Source: Acidobacteriota bacterium
GTDB taxonomy: Bacteria > Acidobacteriota > Blastocatellia > Chloracidobacteriales > JADJPF01
NCBI GenBank assembly: GCA_016213785.1
Contig: JACQZQ010000122.1
Coordinates: forward strand, 45,043-109,042
DNA length: 64,000 nucleotides
Direction: 5' to 3'
Shown: positions 17,442 to 26,396 of the stretch, one piece after another
How positions within the stretch are numbered: the stretch's first letter is position 1
Layout: each line of letters opens with the position of its first letter
Program-made: the position numbers and the translations under genes
The notes under the pieces: generated by a model
Database searches by the model: none
Told to the model about the DNA's origin: nothing
The model's input: the letters and a program-made list of their open reading frames with translations, nothing else

Positions 17442-18626
17442 ATGATTGACTTTAGTATTCCACCAGAAATAGAAGAAATGCGAAAAACTCTTACTAATTT
17501 TATGAATGAGCACGTTTATCCAAATGAAAAACATGCTGATGAACATGCTGGACTACCTCCTGAGTTAGAAAAAGATCTTCAAACTAAAGTCAAAGACTTA
17601 GGTCTATGGGCACCCCATATGCCTAAAGCTGAAGGCGGTATGGGTATTGGAGTTGTTAATCTTGCTTTAGTAAATCAAATTATAGGCCGCTCGCCTATTG
17701 GGCCAAGGCTCTTTGGTTGTGCTGCTCCTGATGCAGGTAATGCTGAACTACTACATATTGCAGGAAATAAAGAACAAAAAGAAAAATACTTAAAACCACT
17801 TGTTGATGGTGATATTAGGTCTTGTTTTGGAATGACTGAGCCAGAGGTAGCAGGTTCAGACCCTACAGGCATACGGACTTCAGCCATACGTGATGGCAAT
17901 GACTGGGTAATAAACGGGCATAAATGGTTTATTACTGGTGCAATGGGATCAAGTTTTTCAATTGTTATGGCAGTAACAAACCCTGAAGCTAAAAGCCATA
18001 AAAGAGCAAGTATGATTATTGTCCCAACCAATACCCCAGGGTTTAATATTATCCGTGATGTGCCTGTAATGGGGTCTGGTGGGCTTGGTGGACATTGTGA
18101 AATTCGTTTTGAAAATTGCCGAGTTCCTTTAACCAACCTTCTAGGCCAAGAAGGACAAGGTTTTCAACTTGCTCAGCTTAGACTTGGCCCAGGTCGTATT
18201 CAACATTGTATGCGCTGGCTTGGTATTGCTGAACGTAGCTTTGAGATGATGTGTAAATATGCCTTAAAACGTGTTTCATTTGGCGAACCATTAGCCAGTA
18301 AACAAACCATTCAAAATTGGATAGCTGATTCTGCGGTTGAGCTAAATGCCTTTAAGCTAATGACTCTTAATGCTGCCTGGAAAATGGATCAAGGCGATGA
18401 AGCCCGTGTAGAAGTCTCTTTAATTAAATTCTATGGCGCAAAAGTCCTTCATGATGTGGTTGACCGAGCTATTCAAGTACATGGAGCACTTGGGTTTTCT
18501 CAAGACACCCCATTAGAAGCTTTCTATCGAGGTGCTCGTGCTGCACGAATTTATGATGGTGTTGATGAGGTTCATAGAATGGTAGTTGCTCGTCGTATCC
18601 TCTCAGATTTTCAGGAGGAAGCTTAA
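17442..18626 (+). CDS. Acyl-CoA dehydrogenase (ACAD10/11-like)
   Basis: 394 residues, full length. It shows the FAD/substrate signature FGMTEPEVAGSDP, NGHKWFITGA, LGPGRIQHCMRW and the C-terminal QVHGALGFSQDTPLEAFYR and IYDGVDEVH. At the position of the medium-chain enzyme's catalytic Glu (YEGT) there is Asp (YDGVDEVH), which is characteristic of the ACAD10/ACAD11 branch. The following gene encodes the aminoglycoside-phosphotransferase-like kinase that ACAD10/11 carry as an N-terminal domain in animals. The likely role is beta-oxidation-related handling of 4-hydroxyacyl-CoA (by analogy with ACAD11). AAGGAGA lies 11 bases before the ATG. Confidence 0.92.
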   Translation: MIDFSIPPEIEEMRKTLTNFMNEHVYPNEKHADEHAGLPPELEKDLQTKVKDLGLWAPHMPKAEGGMGIGVVNLALVNQIIGRSPIGPRLFGCAAPDAGNAELLHIAGNKEQKEKYLKPLVDGDIRSCFGMTEPEVAGSDPTGIRTSAIRDGNDWVINGHKWFITGAMGSSFSIVMAVTNPEAKSHKRASMIIVPTNTPGFNIIRDVPVMGSGGLGGHCEIRFENCRVPLTNLLGQEGQGFQLAQLRLGPGRIQHCMRWLGIAERSFEMMCKYALKRVSFGEPLASKQTIQNWIADSAVELNAFKLMTLNAAWKMDQGDEARVEVSLIKFYGAKVLHDVVDRAIQVHGALGFSQDTPLEAFYRGARAARIYDGVDEVHRMVVARRILSDFQEEA

Positions 18627-18627
18627 A

Positions 18628-19698
18628 GTGACTATTATTAAAGACACTAAACCCATTAGACCTGGCGAAGAGCTTAATATAGCTTCGCTATCTGAATATT
18701 TAGAAAAAAATTTGACTGAATTTGCAGAAAAATTAGACTTTTCTCAAATTGAGATTTTACAATTTCCTGGTGGACACTCTAATCTAACTTACTTAATAAA
18801 AATTGGAAGTCAAGAATTTGTCCTTCGTCGTCCGCCCTTTGGCCCAGTAGCACCAACAGCACATGACATGCCAAGAGAATTCCGCTTGCTTTCAATGATC
18901 CATCCCGAGTTTAATCTTGCACCACGCCCCTTTTTACTCTGTGAAGATCTAAAAGTTATTGGTGTGCCTTTTTATTTAATGGAACGTAAAAAAGGTTGGA
19001 TTATCAGACGAAGTTTACCTGAAGGACTTATACTTTCTTCTCAAGAACGCTATCAGATAAGTTTAGCAATGATTGACACTTTAGCTAAATTACATTCTGT
19101 AGACATTTATACTAGAGGGCTAGATAAGATTGGTAAACCTGTTGGATTTCTATCTCGTCAAGTAAAGGGGTGGTCAGAGCGTTGGCAGAGGGCTAAAACT
19201 ACTGATGTTAAAGATATGGAAACAGTTATGCTCTGGCTTAATGAGCATATGCCAAAAGAAAGTCTACCTCCAACATTAGTTCATAATGATTTTAAGTTAG
19301 ACAATGTAATTTTAGACGCTCAAAACCCAAGTAAAGTAATTGGTGTTCTAGATTGGGAAATGAGTACTGTAGGAGATCCATTAATTGATCTAGGAATTTT
19401 CTTAGGCTACTGGTCGCAAGCTAAGGATTCAGCAGCAAGAAGAGAATCTATCAGCCCTATAACTTGTGAGGAGGGTTGGGCAAGTAGAGAAGACTTAATT
19501 ACAAGATATGCAGAACAAACTGGTAGAGATTTGTCTGAAATAGCGTTTTATGAAACATTTGCACTCTTTAAGCTAGCCGTAGTCCTACAGCAAATTTACT
19601 ATCGCTATGCTTGTGGACAGACTAAAGATGAGCGATTTAAGGAATTTGAGCAGGTAGTTATTGGTCTAGCCAATGCAGCGATTAAGTTAATTAATTAA
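18628..19698 (+). CDS. APH-type phosphotransferase, stand-alone counterpart of the ACAD10/11 kinase domain
   Basis: 356 residues from a GTG at 18628, chosen because AGGAGG (18613-18618) sits nine bases upstream and the stop of the preceding gene is two bases away; an in-frame TTG at 18586 would overlap that gene. Features of the aminoglycoside-phosphotransferase/choline-kinase fold: a FPGGHSNLTYLI loop, VLRRPP with the ATP Lys replaced by Arg as is usual in this subfamily, catalytic VHNDFKLDN (Asp221) and LDWEMSTVGDPLIDLG (metal Asp242). In ACAD10/11 this domain phosphorylates 4-hydroxyacyl-CoA so that the dehydrogenase partner can eliminate phosphate. Translational coupling suggests the same job here (inference). 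Confidence 0.9.
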   Translation: MTIIKDTKPIRPGEELNIASLSEYLEKNLTEFAEKLDFSQIEILQFPGGHSNLTYLIKIGSQEFVLRRPPFGPVAPTAHDMPREFRLLSMIHPEFNLAPRPFLLCEDLKVIGVPFYLMERKKGWIIRRSLPEGLILSSQERYQISLAMIDTLAKLHSVDIYTRGLDKIGKPVGFLSRQVKGWSERWQRAKTTDVKDMETVMLWLNEHMPKESLPPTLVHNDFKLDNVILDAQNPSKVIGVLDWEMSTVGDPLIDLGIFLGYWSQAKDSAARRESISPITCEEGWASREDLITRYAEQTGRDLSEIAFYETFALFKLAVVLQQIYYRYACGQTKDERFKEFEQVVIGLANAAIKLIN

Positions 19699-19940
19699 GA
19701 TAAGGAGGAAATTCTAAAAATACTGATGCAACTTGTGGTCAAAAAGTAGATAAAGATCAATGAAGTATTAAAGTTAACTTATTCATAAACAAAGAATTGC
19801 AATTAATCTTCTTTATATTGACCTAGCTGTCCTTTAAGCATTGACCATTGACACCCGGGTTTGCCCTTGACTTTAGCTCGTGATAGAATCCCTGAAAATT
19901 ATACAATTATGCGTTTGTTAGTTTAGGAGCTTATAAAGCA

Positions 19941-20177
19941 ATGTCGGATAAAACAAAAAAACAGCCAGAAAATGTTTTTGGGCGCTATTATGTGGATGTT
20001 GAATGCATTGACTGTGATGTTTGTAGAGATACAGCCCCTAGTAATTTTACTCGCCAAGATGATGATGGTTATTCTTATGTTTATAAACAACCAGACTCAC
20101 CAGAAGAAGAAGAACAATGTAAAGAGGCTATGGATTCTTGTCCAGTCACAGCAATTGGCTGTGATGGTGATGAATAA
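19941..20177 (+). CDS. Single-cluster ferredoxin
   Basis: 78 residues, very acidic. Cys22-x2-Cys25-x2-Cys28 and a distal Cys67-Pro give the four ligands of one [4Fe-4S] cluster (or [3Fe-4S] if one ligand is unused). Cys60 and Cys74 are extra and may form a disulfide, as in some monocluster ferredoxins. Such proteins pass single electrons to oxygenases, P450s or radical enzymes; no partner is adjacent. AGGAG lies 11 bases before the ATG. The gene is isolated: the 242 bases upstream hold no recognisable gene, and feoB converges from downstream. Confidence 0.9.
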   Translation: MSDKTKKQPENVFGRYYVDVECIDCDVCRDTAPSNFTRQDDDGYSYVYKQPDSPEEEEQCKEAMDSCPVTAIGCDGDE

Positions 20178-20216
20178 AATATTATTTAAACTCTCTAACT
20201 CTTAAATTAAGTAAAA

Positions 20217-22187
20217 CTAAGCAATTCCTGTTGCTCTTAAACCTTGGACAGTTGAAACTGCAAGTAGATAGCCTAATACAGTATAAAAAAGTAGCTGTAC
20301 TAAAGCTATTGACCAAGAATTAGTCTCTCGGCGTACTACAGCAAAGGTTGAAAGGCATTGTAGAGAGAAAAAGAAATAAATAACTAGTCCAATAACACTA
20401 GCCGTAGTAAACACAGGTTTTCCATTAGCAGATATTGTGGCTGAGCGCATTTGTTCAAGTAAACCTTGTTGTTGGGCTTCTTCGTCTTCTCCAGGAACAT
20501 GAAAAACTATTGCCATAGTGCTAACAAATACTTCTCTAGCTGCAAAAGCTGAAATTAAGCCTACTCCAACTCGCCAATCTACACCCATTGGAAGTAGTAT
20601 AGGTTCTAGGGTTTTACCTATTTGGGCGGCAAAAGAGTTATCAAGCTCTGATTTAACAACCAGTCCAGGCTTATTAGTTGAATTACTAGGGCTAATTGTT
20701 GGTTGTTGTGAACCTAGGCCAAAATTAGCTAAAAGCCATAAAATGGCAGAAATTACTATAATGGGCCCACCTGCTTTTTTTAGATAAGTTCCAGATCTAG
20801 ACCAAGTTAAATAAGCAATTGGTTTCCATTGAGGAATACGATAAGCAGGGAGTTCCATTGCAAGCATTGACAGGCTACGACGGCGATAAATTAAACGGCT
20901 AACAAGTCCTGCAATTAAAGATGAAAGAAATAAACTTGCAAAATAAATCCCTGTTAAAACTATTCCTGCTTTCCAAGAAGATTCTGCTGGAAAAAGTGCT
21001 GCTAAAAGTAGTGCATAAACAGGAAGTCTTGCACTACAACTCATTAATGGAAGTATCCAAATAGTTAGTAGACGTTCTTTTTTACTTGGAATAGCTCTTG
21101 TTGCCATTACAGCAGGAATAGCACAAGCAAAACCTGATAACATTGGAACAAAAGAGCGTCCATGTAGTCCAAGTAAAGCAAGTGGACGGTCAACTAAAGT
21201 TGCTCCTCTAGCTAAATAACCAGAGTCTTCTAGTAAAGTCATTAAAAAGAATAAAATAACAATTTGAGGGAAAAATACTGCAACCGCTCCAACCCCTTGT
21301 ATAACGCCCTCTGCTAGGAACTTAACAAAAACACTATCACCTAAAAGCTCTAAAGTCTCGTCACTTAACCACTTAAAACCACTATCAATTCCATCCATAA
21401 AGGGTTGAGCTACCCAAAATATTGAAGCAAAAAGTAGAGTTAAGACAATAAAAAAAATAGGAAAACCCCAAAATTTATGTAAAACATATTCATCGATTCG
21501 TGCAGTCAAACTATCTTGTTGTCTTATTAACTGAGGATTAGTTTTAGTAATTACTTTATGTTCATCTAATAATTTTCTAATTATGTTATAAGCTGCTATA
21601 GGTTCTTCAGATAAGCTTTCTAAAGAGTTAGTTCTTAAGGGTTCAGAAATGATTTTATGTAAAGCTGCAATTAAATTAGCTGCGCCTTCACCAGTACGAG
21701 GATCTATTGGTATTACAGGGATTTTAAGAGCTTGAGAGAGTTTTTCTGTATCTAGACTTTGACCTACACGTTCTAGTAAGTCTTGCATTGTAAGTGCTAT
21801 TACAAAAGGCTTTCCTTGTCTAGCTGCAAAACTAGCAAATTTTAAGTGTCTTTCTATTTGGCTAGCATCAACCACTAAGACAAAAGCATCAGGTCTTACT
21901 TGATCATGTTTACCTGTAAGTACTTGACAAGAAAGTTCTTCTTCTTGTGAAGGTGAAAAAGGGCTATTTACTCCAGGTAAATCTATAATGTTAATTTGCT
22001 CACCAAAAGAAGCCTTACTTTTTCCCTTAGATAGACTTACTGTAACTCCTGGATAATTGGCTGTATGAAAATTGCTACCAGTTAAAGAGTTCATCAAAGT
22101 AGTTTTACCTGCATTAGGCATTCCTACTAAACAAACCGTTACCATTGCTTTTATTGAGTTAGATTCTTTATTTGCTACTGCACACAT
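20217..22187 (-). CDS. feoB: Ferrous iron transporter FeoB
   Basis: 656 residues. An N-terminal GTPase domain (GMPNAGKTTLMNSL P-loop, YPGVTVS switch, DLPGV) is followed by the helical insertion and a polytopic membrane domain with the two Gate regions (GFACAIPAVMATR and MSCSARLPVY). It imports Fe2+ across the inner membrane. The base-recognition G4 motif normally reads Asn-x-x-Asp; here it is TMQD, and the G5 loop reads IDPRTGEG rather than the usual Ser-Ala form, so nucleotide affinity or specificity may be altered. It overlaps feoA by 14 bases, giving a feoA-feoB operon. No feoC follows. Confidence 0.96.
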   Translation of the reverse strand: MCAVANKESNSIKAMVTVCLVGMPNAGKTTLMNSLTGSNFHTANYPGVTVSLSKGKSKASFGEQINIIDLPGVNSPFSPSQEEELSCQVLTGKHDQVRPDAFVLVVDASQIERHLKFASFAARQGKPFVIALTMQDLLERVGQSLDTEKLSQALKIPVIPIDPRTGEGAANLIAALHKIISEPLRTNSLESLSEEPIAAYNIIRKLLDEHKVITKTNPQLIRQQDSLTARIDEYVLHKFWGFPIFFIVLTLLFASIFWVAQPFMDGIDSGFKWLSDETLELLGDSVFVKFLAEGVIQGVGAVAVFFPQIVILFFLMTLLEDSGYLARGATLVDRPLALLGLHGRSFVPMLSGFACAIPAVMATRAIPSKKERLLTIWILPLMSCSARLPVYALLLAALFPAESSWKAGIVLTGIYFASLFLSSLIAGLVSRLIYRRRSLSMLAMELPAYRIPQWKPIAYLTWSRSGTYLKKAGGPIIVISAILWLLANFGLGSQQPTISPSNSTNKPGLVVKSELDNSFAAQIGKTLEPILLPMGVDWRVGVGLISAFAAREVFVSTMAIVFHVPGEDEEAQQQGLLEQMRSATISANGKPVFTTASVIGLVIYFFFSLQCLSTFAVVRRETNSWSIALVQLLFYTVLGYLLAVSTVQGLRATGIA

Positions 22188-22408
22188 ATCCAGGAAGCCT
22201 CCCGTCGTCTTAGTGCTATACGTGTGCCACGAATAGAGACTACTAGGGGATCGCCTAGAGGTGCAATTTGTACAATAGCAACCTCTTCACCAGGTGTTAA
22301 GCCTAAGTCTAGGAGTCTACGACAATCCTCTTCAGGCCCGTCTAATTGTTTTATTGCATGCCACTCATTATTTGGTAAATCAACAAGTTTCATAAATCTT
22401 TTCCTCAA
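22175..22408 (-). CDS. feoA: Ferrous iron transport protein FeoA
   Basis: 77 residues, a small SH3-like beta-barrel that binds and modulates FeoB. Typical features: a compact N-terminal strand, RRLLDLGLTPGEEV, IVQIAPLGDPLVVSIRGTRIALRRREA. GAGG precedes the ATG. The end overlaps feoB, so translation is probably coupled. The upstream region carries a dyad (22483-22507) that could be regulatory; I could not recognise a clear Fur or DtxR box. Confidence 0.95.
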   Translation of the reverse strand: MRKRFMKLVDLPNNEWHAIKQLDGPEEDCRRLLDLGLTPGEEVAIVQIAPLGDPLVVSIRGTRIALRRREASWICVQ

Positions 22409-22708
22409 TAATTTATAGAAAAAAACACTATAACTATTTAAGGTTTCTCTGTCTAGTTGGAACCAATAATTAAATACCTATGGACAAAGCCTAATTAATT
22501 CTTTGTCAAATAGTTATAAAAAAATGTCTTATCAATATTTTAATAAGCTAACAATACTGGGCACTACCTATTTACACCCAAGGCTAAGTAGAGTTAAATT
22601 TAGCGTTTTCCTACTGCTTACCACAGCTATTAGCTAAGTTATCGTTCCTTTGATAACAAAAATTTCCTACCCAAGCTAATGCAGTTGTAAAGAGAGAAAG
22701 GAGGGAAG
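22409..22708. promoter_or_regulatory. Divergent feoA/mgtE control region
   Basis: 300 bases between two divergent metal-transport genes. A 7-bp perfect dyad GACAAAG / CTTTGTC (22483-22489 with 22501-22507) lies ~80 bases before feoA; its minus-strand reading includes TTGACA. On the other side AAGGAGGG directly precedes mgtE. I compared the mgtE leader by eye with the M-box magnesium riboswitch and did not find its conserved core. No gene is seen. Confidence 0.35.
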
Positions 22709-24106
22709 ATGTCAAAAAATAAAAACACTATGACTCCTGATCTTCTGGCTCACTTACGTGAAAAGGTTAAATCCAATCCTCAAACAGTGACAGAAGTAAT
22801 TGACCAAATTAAGGCCCCAGATGCTGCTGAATTAATTAATGAGCTAAGCTTAGAAGATGCTGCAATGACTATGATGCTATTTCCTATGGAAGAGGCTGTG
22901 GCAATTTTTAATGAACCAAGTTGTGAACGCCGCCAGGAAATAATAGAGATATTAGAATCTGAAAGAGCAGCAGAAATACTTAGAAAAATATCTTCTGATG
23001 AACGTTCTTATGTAATTCGTCATTTAACTCCTGAAGGCCGTGCAAAACTAGTTCCTGCTCTACCAGAAAATCTTCAAGCTGAAATAAGAATGTTACTTCA
23101 ATTTCCACCAACTAGTGCTGGTGGCATTATGTCTACTGAGTTTATGCATCTTAGCCCTGATAGCTCAGTAAGTGAAGCTATTAACCATGTTAGAGCAAAT
23201 AGTAAACAACGATTACATATTTATTCTTGTTATGTTCTAGATGATGAAAATAGATTACTAGGGGCAATTTCATTAAGAGATTTAGTAGTAGCAACTCCAA
23301 GTAAGGCTGTTAAAGATGTAATGCGTAAATATCCTATCTCTGTTCATTGTTTAGATGATCAAGAAAAAGTAGCCCGTATTTTAGCTAAATATAATCTCTT
23401 AGCCGTTCCTGTAGTAGATGATAATAAAAAAGTATTAGGTTTTGTTACTATTGATGATGCTCTAGATGTAATTATGGAAGAGCAAACAGAAGATGTACAT
23501 AAATTTGGAGGAATGGAAGCTTTAGAAGAGCCTTATTTAGCTAGCTCTGTATTTGATATGGTTAAGAAAAGAGCAGGGTGGCTAATTGTATTATTTTTAG
23601 GGGAAATGTTAACGGCTAATGCTATGGGCTTTTTTGAACATGCTTTAGAGAAAGCTATTGTATTAACTTTATTTATTCCACTAATTGTCTCTAGTGGTGG
23701 TAACTCTGGCTCTCAAGCAACAAGTTTAATTATTCGTGCTATTGCATTAAATGAGGCTAAACCTAGCGATTGGTGGCGAGTAATGTCAAGAGAGATTGCT
23801 TCTGGTTTAATGTTAGGAACTATTTTAGGAACACTTGGCTTTTTACGTATTGCAGTTGTTTCTACTTTTTCTAAAAATATCTATGGTGAATACTGGTTTT
23901 TTATTGCACTAACTCTATTTTTTACTTTAATTGGAGTCGTTCTTTTAGGTACATTAGCTGGCTCAATGCTCCCATTTATACTTAAGAAAATTGGGTTTGA
24001 CCCTGCGGCAGCCTCAGCCCCATTTGTAGCTACTTTAGTAGATGTTGCTGGCCTAATTCTCTACTTTACCCTTGCTTCTTTTATATTAAGTGGAAAATTA
24101 TTGTAA
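22709..24106 (+). CDS. mgtE: Magnesium transporter MgtE
   Basis: 465 residues. N-terminal superhelical domain (~10-130), a CBS pair (~140-260; MSTEFMHLSPDSSVSEA and DVMRKYPISVHCLDDQE) that senses cytoplasmic Mg2+, a connecting plug helix, and a five-helix channel domain (~285-463) with the GGNSGSQATSLIIRA signature. MgtE is a homodimeric Mg2+ channel that closes when the CBS domains bind Mg2+. A very strong AAGGAGGG ribosome site precedes the ATG. It converges on the CorA-like operon, so two unrelated Mg2+ systems end within 10 bases of each other. Confidence 0.96.
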   Translation: MSKNKNTMTPDLLAHLREKVKSNPQTVTEVIDQIKAPDAAELINELSLEDAAMTMMLFPMEEAVAIFNEPSCERRQEIIEILESERAAEILRKISSDERSYVIRHLTPEGRAKLVPALPENLQAEIRMLLQFPPTSAGGIMSTEFMHLSPDSSVSEAINHVRANSKQRLHIYSCYVLDDENRLLGAISLRDLVVATPSKAVKDVMRKYPISVHCLDDQEKVARILAKYNLLAVPVVDDNKKVLGFVTIDDALDVIMEEQTEDVHKFGGMEALEEPYLASSVFDMVKKRAGWLIVLFLGEMLTANAMGFFEHALEKAIVLTLFIPLIVSSGGNSGSQATSLIIRAIALNEAKPSDWWRVMSREIASGLMLGTILGTLGFLRIAVVSTFSKNIYGEYWFFIALTLFFTLIGVVLLGTLAGSMLPFILKKIGFDPAAASAPFVATLVDVAGLILYFTLASFILSGKLL

Positions 24107-24115
24107 AACTAAAAT

Positions 24116-24379
24116 TTATTTAGTTGGCAAAGGCATACGTGAAATTAAAAGGGTAATAAAACCAATAAAGGCTATAGCTAAAATAAAAATTGCTATAATA
24201 ATAGGCTCAATTTGCCAAAAAGGTTTATCCATTTCTCCTTGTTCTTCAATTAGTTGAGTTGGGAGTTTAAGTTTTCCTGTATCAAATTTAATCACACCAT
24301 TATTATTATCAGAAAAAGAATCTTCTTTTTTACTAGGTTTCTTTTTAGACGACTTTCTAAATAAATTTTTTATAGCCAT
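24116..24379 (-). CDS. Small single-pass membrane protein overlapping the corA 3' end
   Basis: 87 residues from the ATG at 24379, chosen because AAGGAAA lies eight bases upstream; the frame stays open further, but that would run deep into corA. The N-terminus is very basic (KNLFRKSSKKKPSKKE), the middle is polar, and one strong helix (~58-80, IEPIIIAIFILAIAFIGFITLLI) lies near the C-terminus. I do not recognise a family. The start overlaps the corA stop by 10 bases, implying translational coupling. A role as a membrane accessory to the CorA channel is plausible but unproven. Confidence 0.65.
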   Translation of the reverse strand: MAIKNLFRKSSKKKPSKKEDSFSDNNNGVIKFDTGKLKLPTQLIEEQGEMDKPFWQIEPIIIAIFILAIAFIGFITLLISRMPLPTK

Positions 24380-25341
24380 TTGATTTTCCTTAAGTAAAGA
24401 TATAGACATAAACCTATTATTACCATTGAGGATAATGCATAAGTGTACCCATAACGCCACTTTAGCTCTGGCATAAAATCAAAGTTCATTCCATAAATTC
24501 CTGCTATTAAAGTTACAGACATTAATATTGTAGAAATTGATGTTAAGCGCTTCATTATAATATTCATTCTATTACCAGAAATAGATAAATAAACATCCAT
24601 AATTGAGCTTAAGATATCGCGTAGAGAATCTATAGTATCAGCCACTCTAATTGCGTGGTCAAAAACATCTTGAAAATAAACATAAGTTTCTGAAGAAAAT
24701 AGGGGTTGTTCTCGTCTTAGCATTACATTTAGTAAATCTCTTAGAGGAGAAATAAAGCGACGCATATAAAGAAGTTGTTTTTTTACTCGAAAAATTTCTT
24801 CAATTAGATTTGGTTGGAAATCTGTAAACATTTTATCTTCTAGATCATCAATATTATCACTAAGTTGGTCTAAAATAACCATATAATGATCAACAATAGC
24901 ATCAAGTAGAAGATAAGCTAGTGTTCCTGTTCCTACACTACTACGACTTAACCACTCAGGCCAAAGCCTTGATACTAAAGTTATAGCATTAATTGAATGG
25001 CTATGGACTGTGACAATAAAATTTGCTCCCAAGAAAATACTTAATTCCCTTAGTTGTAAATTATTATGTTCTCCAAAAAGATCAGATTCATAAACTACAA
25101 GAAAATAATAGCCAGGATACTCTTCTATTTTAGGCCGTTGATGACCTTTTAAGGCATCCTCAATAGATAATTGGTGAAAAGAAAATTCTTCTGCTAATTT
25201 TAAGAAATCTTCTTCGTTAGGATTTGTAACATCTGCCCAAATAATATTTTCTTTATTTTGTTTTATTTCACTGATTTGCTTTATTGAGATATTAGGAGTT
25301 AGCTTTTTAGTCTCTGAATCTAAATAGGTTATATTAAGCAT
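24370..25341 (-). CDS. corA: CorA-family divalent-cation transporter
   Basis: 323 residues. A long cytoplasmic alpha/beta and coiled-coil region is followed by two C-terminal membrane helices with the signature YGMNF between them. The family forms pentameric channels for Mg2+, Co2+ or Ni2+. The periplasmic loop after GMN (DFMPELKWRYG) is of the usual length. The closing residues LRKIKWL are basic. It is preceded by the VWA gene at 15 bases on the same strand and overlaps a small membrane protein gene, so a three-gene unit is likely. Confidence 0.93.
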   Translation of the reverse strand: MLNITYLDSETKKLTPNISIKQISEIKQNKENIIWADVTNPNEEDFLKLAEEFSFHQLSIEDALKGHQRPKIEEYPGYYFLVVYESDLFGEHNNLQLRELSIFLGANFIVTVHSHSINAITLVSRLWPEWLSRSSVGTGTLAYLLLDAIVDHYMVILDQLSDNIDDLEDKMFTDFQPNLIEEIFRVKKQLLYMRRFISPLRDLLNVMLRREQPLFSSETYVYFQDVFDHAIRVADTIDSLRDILSSIMDVYLSISGNRMNIIMKRLTSISTILMSVTLIAGIYGMNFDFMPELKWRYGYTYALSSMVIIGLCLYLYLRKIKWL

Positions 25342-25356
25342 TATCGTACCTAGTGT

Positions 25357-26364
25357 TTATGGTAAGACGCGTAAATAAGTATGTTGTAATATTAATTCTG
25401 TGAGTAAAACACAAATAGAAATAATTAGCCAAGGAAAAAAGTCTTCTTTGTAGTGCTCATAACGTTTTATTTCTACTTTAGTACGCTCTAAATTATCAAT
25501 ATCCTTAAATATATTTTCTAGAGTTTGACGATTAATAGCCCTATAATATTTTCCCCCTGTGTGACTAGCAATTTGACGTAATATATTTTCATTGAAGGTT
25601 GAAGGTTGTAAAACATATGTTCCAGGAGGATCACTAAGGTTAATACTAGGCATCTTTACCATTCCACTAGTACCAATGCCAATTGTATAAATTTTTACTC
25701 CTAATACTCTGGCAATTTCTGATGCGGTTTGTGGTTCAATAGTAGTTACATTGTTATCGCCATCTGTAAGTAAAATAAGTATTTTACTTTTAGTATCTGA
25801 ATGGCGTAAATGGCTAACCCCACTAGAAATAGCAATACCTATAGCCGTCCCGTTACCCTCTATATCAGTTCGTGGAACTAAATCAACATCTTTAAGTAAT
25901 GTTTTTAGAAGTCCATAATCTATTGTAAGAGGACATCTTAATTGACTATATGCAGCAAAAGTTATTAGCCCAAGCCTATCAGACTCTCTTTTATCAATAA
26001 ATTCAGCAATAAGTTCTTTGGCGACAGAAAGACGATTAGCTTCTTGAAAATCTAAAGCACCCATACTAAGAGAGATATCTAGAGTAACAATAATATCTAC
26101 TATATCAGTTTTAATTTCTTGAACCCTACCAAGTGATTGTGGTCTAGCTAAGGCAATAACTAAACAAGAAAATGCAATTATTCTTAATATTATAAAAAAA
26201 CGACTTAGTTTTACTTTTAATGAAGGTCTAAGGTATGTAATACGGAATTTTGATATAGTAGAAAAACTGATAGTTTTAGGTTTAGATTTTTGTCTATACC
26301 ACAAATAAATAATAGGTATATTTATTAGTAGTAGCCAAAGCAGGTTTGGGTTAGCAAATTTCAT
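25357..26364 (-). CDS. BatA-like von Willebrand factor A membrane protein
   Basis: 335 residues. Two N-terminal membrane helices (LLWLLLINIPIIYLWY and FFIILRIIAFSCLVIALARP), a VWA domain with an intact MIDAS (DISLSM, then a Thr in DIEGNGTAIG and an Asp in LLTDGDNN), and a C-terminal helix (FFPWLIISICVLLTELILQ). The ALARPQSLGR start is typical of BatA/Aerotolerance-operon proteins, but no batB, batD or MoxR ATPase is beside it. It probably binds a protein partner at the membrane in a metal-dependent way. It lies 32 bases downstream of trmD on the same strand. Confidence 0.88.
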   Translation of the reverse strand: MKFANPNLLWLLLINIPIIYLWYRQKSKPKTISFSTISKFRITYLRPSLKVKLSRFFIILRIIAFSCLVIALARPQSLGRVQEIKTDIVDIIVTLDISLSMGALDFQEANRLSVAKELIAEFIDKRESDRLGLITFAAYSQLRCPLTIDYGLLKTLLKDVDLVPRTDIEGNGTAIGIAISSGVSHLRHSDTKSKILILLTDGDNNVTTIEPQTASEIARVLGVKIYTIGIGTSGMVKMPSINLSDPPGTYVLQPSTFNENILRQIASHTGGKYYRAINRQTLENIFKDIDNLERTKVEIKRYEHYKEDFFPWLIISICVLLTELILQHTYLRVLP

Positions 26365-26396
26365 AGACTGCCTAAATCTGTTGTATCTAAAATAAG

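Noticed and set aside
22409..22708. M-box (magnesium) riboswitch upstream of mgtE
   Set aside because: The conserved core segments were not found by eye; a covariance-model search would decide.
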